A stretch of 64,000 nt of DNA from assembly GCA_034766995.1 (NCBI GenBank), contig CM068317.1, positions 38,120,749-38,184,748 on the forward strand, read 5' to 3'. A program made the translations under genes and the position numbers. Positions 48,990-60,076 of this stretch are shown here, in pieces; position 1 is the stretch's first letter, and every line of letters begins with the position of its first letter. Below the pieces are notes generated by a model. That model worked only from the letters and a program-made list of their open reading frames with translations. It was not told the DNA's origin and did not search any database. Source of the stretch: Acanthacorydalis orientalis. Its lineage: Eukaryota > Arthropoda > Insecta > Megaloptera > Corydalidae.

Positions 48990-49323
48990 TAAAAACAATG
49001 CACATTTCAATTTAAAAAAATTAATTTGTTCGGTTACATAGCATAATTAGTTGAAATTTCACAATTTTTATACTTAATAAAAATTATAAGAAAATATTTC
49101 CGATAAGGAATATAAATAAAATAAAATTCTTTTTCGATTTGAGAACAATATTTAGTCAATAAATCTGTTTTTATTATATTTATGCAATTATTTCAATTAT
49201 GAACTCTTGTGAACTCAAACAATAATAAATATAGTACATTATTTTATATGAACATAATTACCACAAAACATTTCGATCCTGTTTAATTATTTGATTTGTT
49301 TGTAGTTCATTAAAAATGGAACC

Positions 49324-49326
<3 letters not shown>

Positions 49327-49387
<61 letters not shown>
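49327..49387. repeat. (TA)n microsatellite
   Basis: 61 bp of TA. Confidence 0.95.
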
Positions 49388-49390
<3 letters not shown>

Positions 49391-49739
49391 TGTGTTTATA
49401 GCGCTGTATACATTTGCATATATGAATGAAAGTGTATAGGTGTGTGAGTGTGTCATTCAACACATTGTGATAAATGTTAACAGTGGAAATAATTCTAACA
49501 AAATACTTACAAAAATATATTTGAAGCAAATAAATGTTGCTTAAGTTCGAATGTCCTTGTTTATTCGGCACGTTTTTGTATGTATATTTTATTTGTTTAA
49601 AATCGTTACAATTATTATAATTTTCACTTGAATAAATATGAATTTATTATTAACGAATGTACTGTTTAAACTTTTAATTAATTACAGGAACATTAATGAA
49701 TAATTTACAGTTATATTTTAGAACACATTCGGACTGTTC

Positions 49740-50260
49740 AATCAACAATTTAGAATCGAACAACAATTATAAAATAAATAACGTCAGTGCACACGATTCG
49801 AACTAGTATACGAAATATATTTTACGTATACGCGCACACACTTTCCGCAAATGGCATACAATTTTTTTCCGCCACACGAAACGATGACAGGCGAACACAA
49901 ACCTGTTCTTCACTAGTCAAAGACCGGTCGTGCAATAAGCAATAACCACTGTTACCGCTACGAAAGTCAGATCAGTGGAACATATGGTCTTGATGACGAT
50001 CGAAACAGACGTTTTACTATTTTCCTTGGCAAATGCTCTAGACCGGCATCTATATATCTACTCACCCTTATGCCCGGCATACAGCTGCTTATATCCCGCT
50101 GTTACGCGAGAGACCGGAAATTTGTCTTCATTGTATGCAAGCATACGGTTCACTTTTCTATTGTCGCTATTTTTGTTGTTTGTTCCATGGAGGGGTTGCA
50201 ATCTTTTTTTCGGGTGGGGATGATGGTCAATTTTCGATCGTCAATATTCCTTTTTATAAC
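49740..50260. other. Compositionally distinct stretch, no gene recognised
   Basis: Less AT-rich than its flanks, with CGTATACGCGCACAC, AAGACCGGTCGTGC and CCCGCTGTTACGCGAGAGAC. Overlapping plus-strand frames of 78-82 codons have no known motif. It could be regulatory or an untranslated exon. Confidence 0.35.
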
Positions 50261-50313
50261 GTACACTTTCATGCACATACAAATCTTGTGTATCGACTCA
50301 CATATATACATTC

Positions 50314-50319
<6 letters not shown>

Positions 50320-50354
<35 letters not shown>

Positions 50355-50368
50355 TATATATATATATA

Positions 50369-50416
<48 letters not shown>
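50320..50416. repeat. (TA)n microsatellite with AATATTATA interruptions
   Basis: Three TA blocks separated by two identical TAATATTATA interruptions, which suggests duplication of an interrupted unit. Another pure tract is at 50683-50739. Confidence 0.95.
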
Positions 50417-50418
<2 letters not shown>

Positions 50419-50681
50419 CTGAATTACCTACAAAAAAAAATTCGATGACGTGACTTATTCATTTATAACCTCGAGGTTTCTATGTACTCAAATATGTAAT
50501 CTCATAATAAAATAACACGTTGCAATCTGTCTGCGATAATAATTATATAAACACACTGTAACATATATCTTTCTATACAGATATGATCAAAATTATCCAC
50601 AAAACACTATAAGATACACGTTGCAAAAAATAATCTACATGCAAGAATGTTTATACAGACATACTATATGTATATTGTATA

Positions 50682-50742
<61 letters not shown>

Positions 50743-50839
50743 CCACGATGTCGACTTATTTACTTGACACGTGCTTCATGATACCCAAATATGTTTATTG
50801 TTTCATTCGGTTACATGTGCATACTTATAATTGACAAGT

Positions 50840-50872
50840 GGGCGAGCGCAGCCAGTCTGGGGGCGAAGCCCC
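50840..50872 (-). repeat. Short GC-rich motif, copy 2
   Basis: GGGCGAGCGCAGCCAGTCTG then GGGGCGAAGCCCC, immediately before the (TA)n tract at 50878. A GC-rich island about 33 bp long in otherwise very AT-rich DNA. Confidence 0.4.
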
Positions 50873-50877
50873 ATAGT

Positions 50878-50890
50878 GTATATATATACA

Positions 50891-50976
<86 letters not shown>
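50878..50976. repeat. (TA)n microsatellite with repeated TACATATATGTA
   Basis: About 100 bp. The interruption TACATATATGTA, itself a palindrome, occurs twice 48 bp apart. Confidence 0.95.
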
Positions 50977-50978
<2 letters not shown>

Positions 50979-51367
50979 AAAAATCACAATATTTCCAACA
51001 TATTGTATATACGAATTTATAATTAAACTATATTTTACAATACAACACATTTCACAAATTTATTTGAAAACGACATTGATTAAAAACAGATAAAATTTTG
51101 ATTTTAAACCGAATAACAACTTATAAACAAATTGCATTTATCTTGAGTTATACTTCTCAATTGATAAAAAAATGTGTTATTATGATTCAGTGAATTAGCA
51201 GAATTTAAAATTATTTAATATGACCTCTTATGATATTTATTTGGTTTTACGTTATCATTTTTCACTTCCTGTGTGACTGTTATCTCCAGATAATTATTGA
51301 TAATGAATGATTATAAAATGATAATATTACGAATTGGAATATCGACCTATATATATATATATATATT

Positions 51368-51550
51368 TTCAGATGTCAGTGACATTTTCTTTCTTAAGAA
51401 ATTGAAAGATGATAAATAATGAAATGCTGTTTCTTAGTACTATTAAAATTTATAACATTTTTTTTTAAATTTATTTACTTTTTACATCGAAACGTTCAAA
51501 AGCTAAGTAAACAAAATGATATAAAAAATAGATCGTGATTTTTCCTTTCC
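51368..51550 (+). repeat. DR-B copy 2
   Basis: TTCAGATGTCAGTGACATTT, CTTTCTTAAGAAATTGAAAG, GAAACGTTCAAAAGCTAAGT, ATAGATCGTGATTTTTCCTT. Its end abuts the hairpin-forming repeat at 51547. Confidence 0.6.
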
Positions 51551-51552
51551 AT

Positions 51553-51640
<88 letters not shown>

Positions 51641-51646
51641 ATGGAA
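51547..51646. repeat. Hairpin-forming (TA)n(TG)n(TA)n with unique inverted flanks
   Basis: TTCCATTGA (51547-51555) leads into (TA)n, then a (TG)n centre at 51584-51598, then (TA)n to 51638, closed by TCAATGGAA (51638-51646). The non-repeat flanks are exact reverse complements. The whole 100 bp can form a ~38-bp stem with a TG loop. Confidence 0.8.
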
Positions 51647-51927
51647 CTACGAAAAGATGAATAAGAAATATACATCAAGATAAATTTACTTTTAGAAATA
51701 TATCTAAATATTACATCCATACTCGAATGTTATATCTAAGGAACTATGTCATTTTCCTTGAAATTAACAATTTAATAATTTAATTAACTAATTCCTGTCT
51801 GTTAATTAAAGTTGTAATGTATAACAACTATTTTACACCACAGTCGCATTAATCAATTAACTTTTATGACAGATTAGAGATAATTTTAGTATAAAATAAT
51901 ATATCACCCGAGAACAAACTGTACATA

Positions 51928-52279
51928 CAGGGCCGGATTTACCCTTAGGCCACCAATGAAATGCCGCGCTCTCCTCCCCATATCAATTTTGTCCAAACGA
52001 ATTAAGAGAAAGCCGAGACTGTTGGTGATTTTGAGAACATTTCAACAGAAAAAAGTATAATGATCGATAAAAAATTTGTAAAATTTTCCATTCATTCACA
52101 ATTTATTTAAAAAATGCAAATTATGAAGCTCTGTTACATAAAAAATTTTAAATTTAATTTTCCATTTCACATTTGAGCTACCTGTATTCGAAATTATGAT
52201 TGAAAATAAAATTTACAGCTTTTCAAAATTTTCCGTCCGGGGCAGTGGCCCATATTGTCTCTGTCTAAATCCTACGCTG
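51928..52279. mobile_element. hAT-like MITE
   Basis: It starts CAGGGCCGGATTTACCCTTA; the other end, inward, is CAGCGTAGGATTTAGAC. They share CAG, G and GGATTTA at matching positions. The flanking 8-mers TGTACATA (51920-51927) and AATACATA (52280-52287) agree at 6 of 8 bases, as expected for an old hAT target duplication. The 352-bp interior is AT-rich and non-coding. Confidence 0.65.
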
Positions 52280-53654
52280 AATACATATACACTATATATT
52301 GTATTATAACCTAAATGAAAACTTGTATTTTATTATGTTTTTTTCTATAAACGTTCAGATTAATTACTTGATTTTTTTAACACATTAAAAATATGCGAAA
52401 CGATACATCGATGTAATTATTGAAGACTGAAAATGATTTTTGAATTTAATTTTCAGATGACGTCTCCGTCAATGTGATGTTCCACGTGAAAATAGACTTT
52501 CTTAGAAGAAAGTGTTTATTTTTATGACTGTTGGAAGAGGAAGAGACAATTCTGTTTAACGATTTTCTTAACAAGTAAGTAACGATGAGTAATAAAACAT
52601 GTCATAAACGACTGTTTTAGTTTTTACTGACAGCTATATATTTCATGAAGTCAACACAGTTCAAATGAATATTTTAATATTTTACTGACAGTGTTTTAAA
52701 ACGCATTTTATCTAAAATTTTAACTATAATCATTTTCTTCAATTTACATATTATCAAAAAAATCTTACAAAAAATATTATTTCTTATAAAAATTAGTCAA
52801 TCACAGTGAATTATTCTCAATTTCATTTTAAAAACGCTACTTATTAATCTACTTATTTTAAATAAACGAGTTCAAATGCAGCTTTGTATTAAACTTCTAT
52901 TAAAATTATTCATTTTATGGTTGCTAAATAAATATAACTTTTTGTTAATATACTAAAATAAAAAAATAAGTAGTTGTTATAAATTTACATTTTATTTACA
53001 ACACTAATATAATATAAAAATAGCATTAAATTATACACTAGTATGGTAAAACTTTTAAACAAACTACCAATACTCCATTTACAATTCAAATCAGTCAAAA
53101 AATTTCACCTGCTTAAACGAAAAACGTACTCCTTTTTTATTTAATCGTTTTTCAGTACTTTCGATGTAGACCAAACTGCAAACATATAATTTTTTAATAT
53201 ATTACTGCGCATTTAAAAAAATAAACTTTTTGTACATTTATCATTATTAAAACTAGTATTTATGTATTAAAAAACATATAATTATTTATTTATGGTACAA
53301 ATCTGGATTGTTTGGTGTCATTTATTCAACCCACAATTTATTCAACAGTCTACAACTTATTGCTGTGATATTTCTAATATAAAGATTGGTTTAACCGAAA
53401 ATATACTAATCATACATTTTAAATTATTAGTACATCATGTTTTAAGAATTTTTATTTTCCTGTAAGAACTATTTATCTATAAAATAAATTTATATTAATT
53501 TTGTTTGTAAAATATGTGTATAACTTCTATTCTAAAAAATAAAATATTAAAAATATATAAATACACACACACACACATGTAACAGAAAATATTAATCTTA
53601 TAGATATGTCATATTTATAGTATTGAATAAAAAATATTTTTGCAATCTCCCAAA

Positions 53655-53795
53655 AATGAATTTTTTATTCTCTCGGAGAACAGAAAAAAGGTGTCTGAAC
53701 AAAAATATTGATTTATTGATTATTAATCACTTCAATTAAAACCTATGCGTATTTCGATGAGGAAATCCTTAAAGCACAGAGGTATAAAAGTCTTT
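53655..53795 (+). repeat. DR-A copy, left member of an inverted pair
   Basis: GGTGTCTGAACAAAAATATT, GATTTATTGATTATTAATCA, GCGTATTTCGATGAGGAAAT, CCTTAAAGCACAG. A reverse copy lies at 53945-54075. Confidence 0.5.
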
Positions 53796-53944
53796 TGTGA
53801 AAATGAAATTAACCTCTATACTAAAAAGTATACTGTGTTGTTCTTATAACTTCCTTTTTGTCATCGATATACAAGATGATTTAGTTTTAAATCTGAAACT
53901 GATTGATTTTTATTGATTGCTATTTTCTAGTAAACGGTTTCCTG

Positions 53945-54075
53945 TGCCTTAGAATTTTAAGGATGATACATCGCAGCATCCAAATCTACATAAATGACAA
54001 TCAAAAATTATCAGTAATTATTTATTAATCATTTTTTGTCAAAATTTTTTTGGTGGTTTGTAAGATGAAAAAAAT
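53945..54075 (-). repeat. DR-A copy, right member of an inverted pair
   Basis: AAGGATGATACATCGCAGCA, ATGACAATCAAAAATTATCA, TTATTAATCATTTTTTGTCA, GTGGTTTGTAAGATG. Together with 53655-53795 it forms an imperfect inverted repeat with ~150 bp between the arms. Confidence 0.5.
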
Positions 54076-54311
54076 AATTTATGAAAGATTAAGAAGATAT
54101 GTTATATAATAAAACAATTAGATAGATATGTTATATATATATATATATATATAAATTCTGCTCTGCAAACAGGAAAACCGAGAGACATTCACTTTAGACA
54201 ATAAATAAAAGAGGAAATTTTAAGTTGAAGTTCTGTAAAATATAAAAAGTGTATTATTCTTTTTATTATAAATAGGGAAATTAATTGCACATACAATATA
54301 AAACTATCTGG

Positions 54312-54573
54312 CTCCTCCTACGATAGGTAGACCACACTAAGCGAATGCCGGACTCAAAAATACAAAAAAAGGACCTTGGATGGACAACCAGGCGAGATAA
54401 GACCTGTGGTCAAACCAAGGCTCAGATGTATAGACAATGTAGAGAATGATGCAGTGGAATTGTTAGGAAACTAGGAACTAGAGAAGGACTGTCAGGCTGA
54501 GCGATATCTAGAGGCAGAAAATTGAGGAAGCCAAAGCTCGATTTGAACTGTAATGCCATCGAAGAAGAAGAGA
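54312..54573 (+). pseudogene. LINE 3' end, second copy
   Basis: Nucleotide blocks match the 20 kb copy in the same order: CGAATGCCGGACTCAAAAAT, GACCTTGGATGGACAACCAG, CTCAGATGTATAGACAATGT, GAGGCAGAAAATTGAGG, GCCATCGAAGAAGAAGAGAA. It ends at the same 3' (GAA)n tail. It covers only the last ~260 bp, with several indels and stops. Confidence 0.75.
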
Positions 54574-54845
54574 ATATGTGTACAAAAAGATTATATTTTT
54601 CTATAATTGTTCATTTTGTTATTAAAATAACAAACAATAAATTTCGAATTTTACAGAATATAACTAAACGGAGTATATAAAAAGAATTTATTACATTAAT
54701 ATTAGATTTTATAATTTTGTAAATTAACCGAAAGTAAAAATTCAACTGTAAAATTTCAGTTAATTCCTAAAAATCATTAAATTGTTGTGCAATATATTGA
54801 AAACTTTCGATTTTTCTAAGGCAGCCAACAAATTGTTTGAATTAA

Positions 54846-54848
<3 letters not shown>

Positions 54849-54909
<61 letters not shown>
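54849..54909. repeat. (TA)n microsatellite before hAT composite A
   Basis: 61 bp of TA ending at the first base of the hAT-like element. Confidence 0.95.
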
Positions 54910-54912
<3 letters not shown>

Positions 54913-55241
54913 GAATGGGCAACTTACTCGATAATAAGAGCCACATATAATACTTTCCATACATTTTTGAAAGTTCAAGAGCCACAGAAAATATTTTAAA
55001 ATTGTATTTATAAATAATAAAAAATACAACTATAAAGTGGTCCTATTCACCAAAACAGAATATGTTTAATCTCTACTCGTTGAAGACATTGATTGTGTCT
55101 TCATTTTTGCAGGTAATAGTTTAAAGTCTAGCTATAAATTACTACTACAGATTATTAATATAAAAGTTTAGGAAAAAGGGCATTGAAACCTTTGTCTCGG
55201 GAGCCGCATGCGGCTCGCAGGCTGCAATTTGTCCACCGTTG
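54910..55241 (+). mobile_element. hAT-like non-autonomous element (composite A)
   Basis: The left end is CAGGAATGGGCAACTTACTC; the right end, inward, is CAACGGTGGACAAATTGC. It contains GAGCCGCATGCGGCTCGCAG, a self-complementary word typical of this hAT-type terminal region. Any target duplication is masked because the left flank is (TA)n. A foldback repeat follows directly at 55248. The same pair occurs at 60667. Confidence 0.6.
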
Positions 55242-55247
55242 ATATAT

Positions 55248-55456
55248 AGGTGATTCAATTTGGGCTTTCACATGGAAGTATTAAAAAAAACCTCAAAAAT
55301 TAAAAAAAATCATGTTATTTTTTATTTACTATTTTAGTTCAATTGTATTTTAGTATTGAATTTAACTAAAATACTAAATAAAAAATAATATGATTTTTTT
55401 TTAATTTTTGCGGTCTTTTTTAATATTTTCATGTGGAAAGCTAAAGTAAATCATTC

Positions 55457-55457
<1 letters not shown>
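55248..55457. repeat. Foldback (palindromic) MITE, copy A
   Basis: Two arms of about 100 bp are near-complementary. The left arm runs from TAGGTGATTCAATTTGGGC to TACTATTTTAGTTCAATTG. The right arm starts at TTGAATTTAACTAAAATAC and ends CTAAAGTAAATCATTCTATA. The centre is near 55353. It is TA-flanked and non-coding. RNA from either strand would fold into one long hairpin. Confidence 0.75.

Positions 55458-55501
<44 letters not shown>
55457..55501. repeat. (TA)n(GA)n microsatellite
   Basis: Short TA run then (GA)15, between the foldback repeat and the partial hAT copy. Confidence 0.95.
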
Positions 55502-55505
<4 letters not shown>

Positions 55506-55520
55506 GGAGAGACAGATATT

Positions 55521-55601
55521 AGATTATTAATATAAAAGTTTAGGAAAAATGGCAATAAGACCTAATATTGTCTTGGGAGCCAGTTTGGGCACCGTTGATA
55601 T
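55521..55601 (+). repeat. Partial second copy of the hAT-like 3' part
   Basis: AGATTATTAATATAAAAGTT, then TTAGGAAAAATGGCAATAAG and CTTGGGAGCC, ending ACCGTTGATA, repeats 55149-55243. It lacks about 20 bp around the GCATGCGGCTCG palindrome. It lies just beyond the foldback repeat and a (TA)n(GA)n tract. Confidence 0.65.
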
Positions 55602-56227
55602 ATATATATAATGTAGAAAGAGAAAAAGGAAAAGAGAGATGAACATAATGATTAAATTTGAGTGAAGTACTAAATACATTAATAGATATGTTTCATTGAA
55701 AAAAATAATTAAAGTAACATACTCTCAACGTACAAATGAATTATTAATCACCAATTCGTTCAGAACAGATATTTTTACATGTTTTTTAAATACTTACATG
55801 TACGTGCGTGCATGTGTGTATGTTTACAATGAACGTGTAACTCAACGATGATATCGATATAAACCCAATTTATTTTACGATATAATTTGGAACGGTGCCA
55901 ACATGACGTTGACAGTTATAATCTCGCAATATTGCAATATGTGATCAAAGTATAGAGTGATGACCGTTCGCTGACGCGGTGGCCAGTATTGCACCGTACG
56001 CCAGTCAATACTTCCGCTTATAGGTTGAGACGGGATACGCCCCCGCGACTAGTAACGTACATTTCGTTCACGAACCTTGAATCGTGCATTCCAATGTCGT
56101 GTTCGAGAACAAAAAAGGTAAACAATCTTCATATATATGTACACATCCGAGTGGAATATGTAAATCTTTCAATAATCTCTTATTAATCACACACTTTCTG
56201 TTCAGATGACTGGTTATTAGGATTTTA

Positions 56228-56262
56228 GGGCGCTCCTACAGCTAAGGTCATTAGCGCCCGTC
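56228..56262. repeat. GC-rich short hairpin
   Basis: GGGCGCT and AGCGCCC (7 bp, perfect) flank CCTACAGCTAAGGTCATT, inside a compositionally distinct stretch (55890-56300). No function assigned. Confidence 0.45.
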
Positions 56263-56615
56263 TCTATTTAGAAATAAGTGTACGAGACGAATATTGATTA
56301 AAATCACTTTGATTCGAGCAATGAAAATCGCTTAAACAGTACTGTTAAATATAAAATAAAAAAATAACGTTCGTTTAAAAGTATAGTACGGTATCATACA
56401 TGCACAGCACCATATGTAAATTGTACTTGTTTTTTTACAATGGACGAAATAGATTTTTCTTCATGCAATGAACATTCTGCGAATATTAAAACAATTAATA
56501 TTTTATTAATTTTATTTTTTTTCAGATAGATTCTGACACCAGATGTGTTAATATGATATTAACTTATATATTAACATGAAAATGTTCTTAACATTATAAT
56601 TCAATAAAATCTGAA

Positions 56616-56617
<2 letters not shown>

Positions 56618-56668
<51 letters not shown>

Positions 56669-56682
56669 TGTATGTATGTATG
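56618..56682. repeat. (TA)n then (GTAT)n microsatellite
   Basis: 48 bp of TA followed by GTATGTATGTATGTATG. Confidence 0.95.
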
Positions 56683-56688
56683 TACTGT

Positions 56689-56732
56689 TATATTTTAATA
56701 CCACGACAAGTCTTGTCGTGTATTAAAATATA
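56689..56732. repeat. Long inverted repeat with one-base spacer
   Basis: TATATTTTAATAC, an extra C, CACGACAAG on the left; T spacer; CTTGTCGTG then TATTAAAATATA on the right. About 21 pairs with a single bulged base. Confidence 0.8.
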
Positions 56733-57337
56733 AGTATAAAATAAGTCTTATTTAGCGTACAAGACATGTTCTTGAAGCACTAGTATTAAACGAGGCCTCT
56801 AACAATTCCTAATGTATCTCATCTAGCATATACAAAGAATTTTCTATATAAAATTAATGAACTTTAAAACACACTTGAAAATAGAAGAATCTGGGTTTGA
56901 TACAGTTCTTTGTTCATTTAAAAAGTATATTTTACTATTTATTCGATATGTTCATTTTTAGGTATTTACTTAAAATGATATTCAAATCTGAACAATATGT
57001 ATTAAATGTTCAAATCAAAAACTACATGTGATATTAGTTTCCATTTGTCATTGCGTTTCATTAGATTCTAAGGCTGGTAAATTCATGAAGCGCTATATAG
57101 AAACAACGTTAATTGAGGTAGCTCAAAACGAGGTTTGATTGTACAAACAAGTATATTCTTTAAATAACCAATCTAAAATGATATAGAAACATTTTTTTTA
57201 AAAAAAACTTGGTCACGATATTTTCTCATTGGATAATGATTTCGTCTGCTACTGTTATATAAATGGTATTTTAAAAAATATACAGCAAATAATATTTTAT
57301 TGTATTTTAAATTATACTACATATCTCTCTCTCTCTC

Positions 57338-57338
57338 T

Positions 57339-57387
<49 letters not shown>
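57338..57387. repeat. (CT)n(TA)n microsatellite
   Basis: TCTCTCTCTCTC at 57325-57338 runs into TA with one AAATA break. Confidence 0.95.
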
Positions 57388-57391
<4 letters not shown>

Positions 57392-58572
57392 TTCTACTTT
57401 TGTATTTCAGAAGTCCACAATGATATTTTTCTGTATGTGTACACTTTTTTCCCTTAATCTTCCTTAAATTTTTGAAAATTTTCATTGGATGCTATCTTTG
57501 AACTCGTATTAATTAATTAGATAAACTTATGACAATATATGAGAATCCAGTAATATATATATATAGAATAAAAATGTTAAATATAAATATATAGAACAAA
57601 ATGATTTAGAAATATTTGGAAAGAGAAATACTGAATCAATTGAATTGAATTAAATAATGAGAGGAGTTCATACAATAGTTAGTATTTATACAAGGAAGAT
57701 ATATTATTCGTGTCAATATTTTGTTTATTTAATAAACTCTAATTGTTTTCTAAACGAGATAAAAATTTTCAATGGAACACTGACTGCATTAACAAAAATA
57801 TAAACTAGCAGACGAATAAATTGTATGCTGATCACGAAACCTGTAACTATGATATTAACAATTTTCTACAAATTCAGATAAAACCTGATTTGATTTAGAG
57901 ATGCTAACTTAAGATCTACAGGAATAATCAAGATTCGCATTCTCTTATCTATCCGAAAATATTTAATCAATCTAGAACAAATATATTCCACATAGCGTCA
58001 TGTCCTTAAACAATAAACAATTTGAATATAATTAAATATGAATGAATATAAGTGTCAATGAATTAAATAACAGGTCGCGTTTTGATAGGTCATACCGTAA
58101 CAAAAGAATTCATTAAAAACGGTTGCGTAATAACACTTTCATTGTTCTTCAAAATTAATTACCGTTATTTTTTAAAGTTTATTTTACTTAGCGACAGAAA
58201 AAATCATAATCACATATTTTATTTTCATAATAAATGTTTTTCTTCGCTCAGAACTAGTAAAAAAATATCAACAACTTGATTTCGGAATAACATTCATTTT
58301 TAATTAAATTAATGAAACACATTTCAAGTTATGAAGAAATATACATTTATATAATTTTCATATAAAGTAAAATCATTAAATTAAATGATTATTTTAAAGA
58401 TTTTATAAAAATAACGGTATGCCTGCTTAAGATAAATCGAATCTTGTGTCATCTCTTCGAAACGATTATTTAGTATGGAAAATTCTCTGTTTGAGTCTTT
58501 TTCTAAAAACAGATACAAAAAAATAAAATTATAATTTTATACTTGATATTTGTGTATTTGTTAATGCGTCGT

Positions 58573-58668
58573 CCTGATGGTATTCGTCCTTTTAGACCTT
58601 TTGAATTTCTATTCTTCTCGATTGGAGAACAGAAACGCAAGTGATCTAAAAGAACGAAGACCATCTAG
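58573..58668. ncRNA. miRNA-precursor-like hairpin (candidate)
   Basis: Arms of about 42-45 nt with a short loop. The 5' arm runs from GATGGTATTCGTCCTTTTAG (58576) to TTCTATTCTTCTC. The 3' arm runs from GGAGAACAGAAACGCAAGTG to TCTAAAAGAACGAAGACCAT (ending 58665). The outer 21 bp pair with two mismatches, a small internal bulge follows, then ten more pairs. Size, loop and scattered mismatches suit an insect pre-miRNA. I do not recognise a known miRNA, and an old foldback element is possible. Confidence 0.35.
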
Positions 58669-60008
58669 AGAAAAATAATATTATTGAATATAAGATTTGG
58701 AATGTATAAAATTGTTTAGGAATGTATAACTTATTAGAGGCGTTCATGCTTCTTTCAATAATTTTCATCTTTAATTTTATAATGGTGAAACTTTTAATTA
58801 AATAAAATATCTTTAATGAAATTTATTCTATTTTAAATATCCATTAAACGATTTAAATCCATAAAATTGAAATCTGTCTTTTTTTATAAAACAAGTTCAG
58901 CCCAGTTCTACAAATTTACTGGAGTTATTAAACTTATATTTTTTTCAGTAAGAATCGAATAATTAAAATAAATTATATACTGCCTTTAGATTTAATTCGA
59001 TATTTCTCTTTTATTGTCGATCATTTCATTACAATTTGCGATTATTTCAACATTCATTCTTATTTTTACTATTTAATTTTTTTAAAAAATATTGATAACT
59101 TGACTAATACAAATGTAATTTGAAATCAACGATATGGATTATTAAAACTATAAATCTATGTAATAAAAATGTTCATATCAACATTAAGTGTAATATTTGT
59201 TTATTTTATTCCATTTGTTTATTTTATATTTTATCTTTCGAAGAATCTGTTTATAATATAATCTACAATTTTACTTGTAATCTATTTTTTATTATGTGCA
59301 TAATATAAATCGTAATATTATCCTATATGAACTATCACGGTTCTGCTGTCCAATCTGCTTTCTTTTTTCATAGTTAAGAACTTTATTCATGTGAAATCTG
59401 TAGGACATTTATTTCAACGTGAATTTCATTCAATATTATTGACGAATCATATTAATTCTTTTCGTCTGTTATCCCATTCTATATAATCTTTTACTAATAA
59501 TTGCTTCTTTATAAAGTAACTATCATCGTACTCCTATATTATTTATTTTTATTTCCCTTAACCCATACTCCTAGTTTAAAATTTGAAATTATCCACTTTA
59601 TCTTAGTATAATATAAATCTCTTATATGTCTTTAATGCTATCAAAAAATAAACATAACTGACATCTGATATACAAAATAATCAATGAATATCATTTTATA
59701 ATCGAGTATGCGTTTTCTCTTTCAAGATGTTTTTATCTCAATACATTTTTATTTTTGAAATATATTTATAAATTCATACCTACTATAGACAATTAATAAA
59801 TACCTTGTATTGTCTTCTTTATGTAAAATAATGAGAATTATTTCCCAATTTATATAATGAAATCAATATATAGACACTCGAGTGACTGTAACAAAATGTC
59901 TTCTGTTTTATGACTAACCTTATCGTTGCCACGGTGACAAAGAGATAAAAACCTACACGTTCACTCTCATCTAAATTGAACGTTGTTTACGGAAAATATT
60001 GTTTACTT

Positions 60009-60009
<1 letters not shown>

Positions 60010-60051
<42 letters not shown>

Positions 60052-60076
60052 CATATTATATATATATATATATAAT
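60010..60076. repeat. Two adjacent (TA)n tracts
   Basis: 39 bp and 19 bp of TA separated by ATACATAT. Confidence 0.95.

Noticed and set aside
49780..49800. TTCGAATC words at 40993 and 49795 that resemble a tRNA B box
   Set aside because: No matching A box, anticodon stem or 7-bp acceptor stem could be drawn around either.
49975..50371. Three overlapping plus-strand frames of 78-82 codons
   Set aside because: All run in different phases through the same DNA and one ends in a TA repeat; none shows conserved-protein features.
53560..53580. (CA)n and other dinucleotide runs as possible telomeric or centromeric repeats
   Set aside because: They are short simple repeats; no TTAGG array or longer satellite unit was found.
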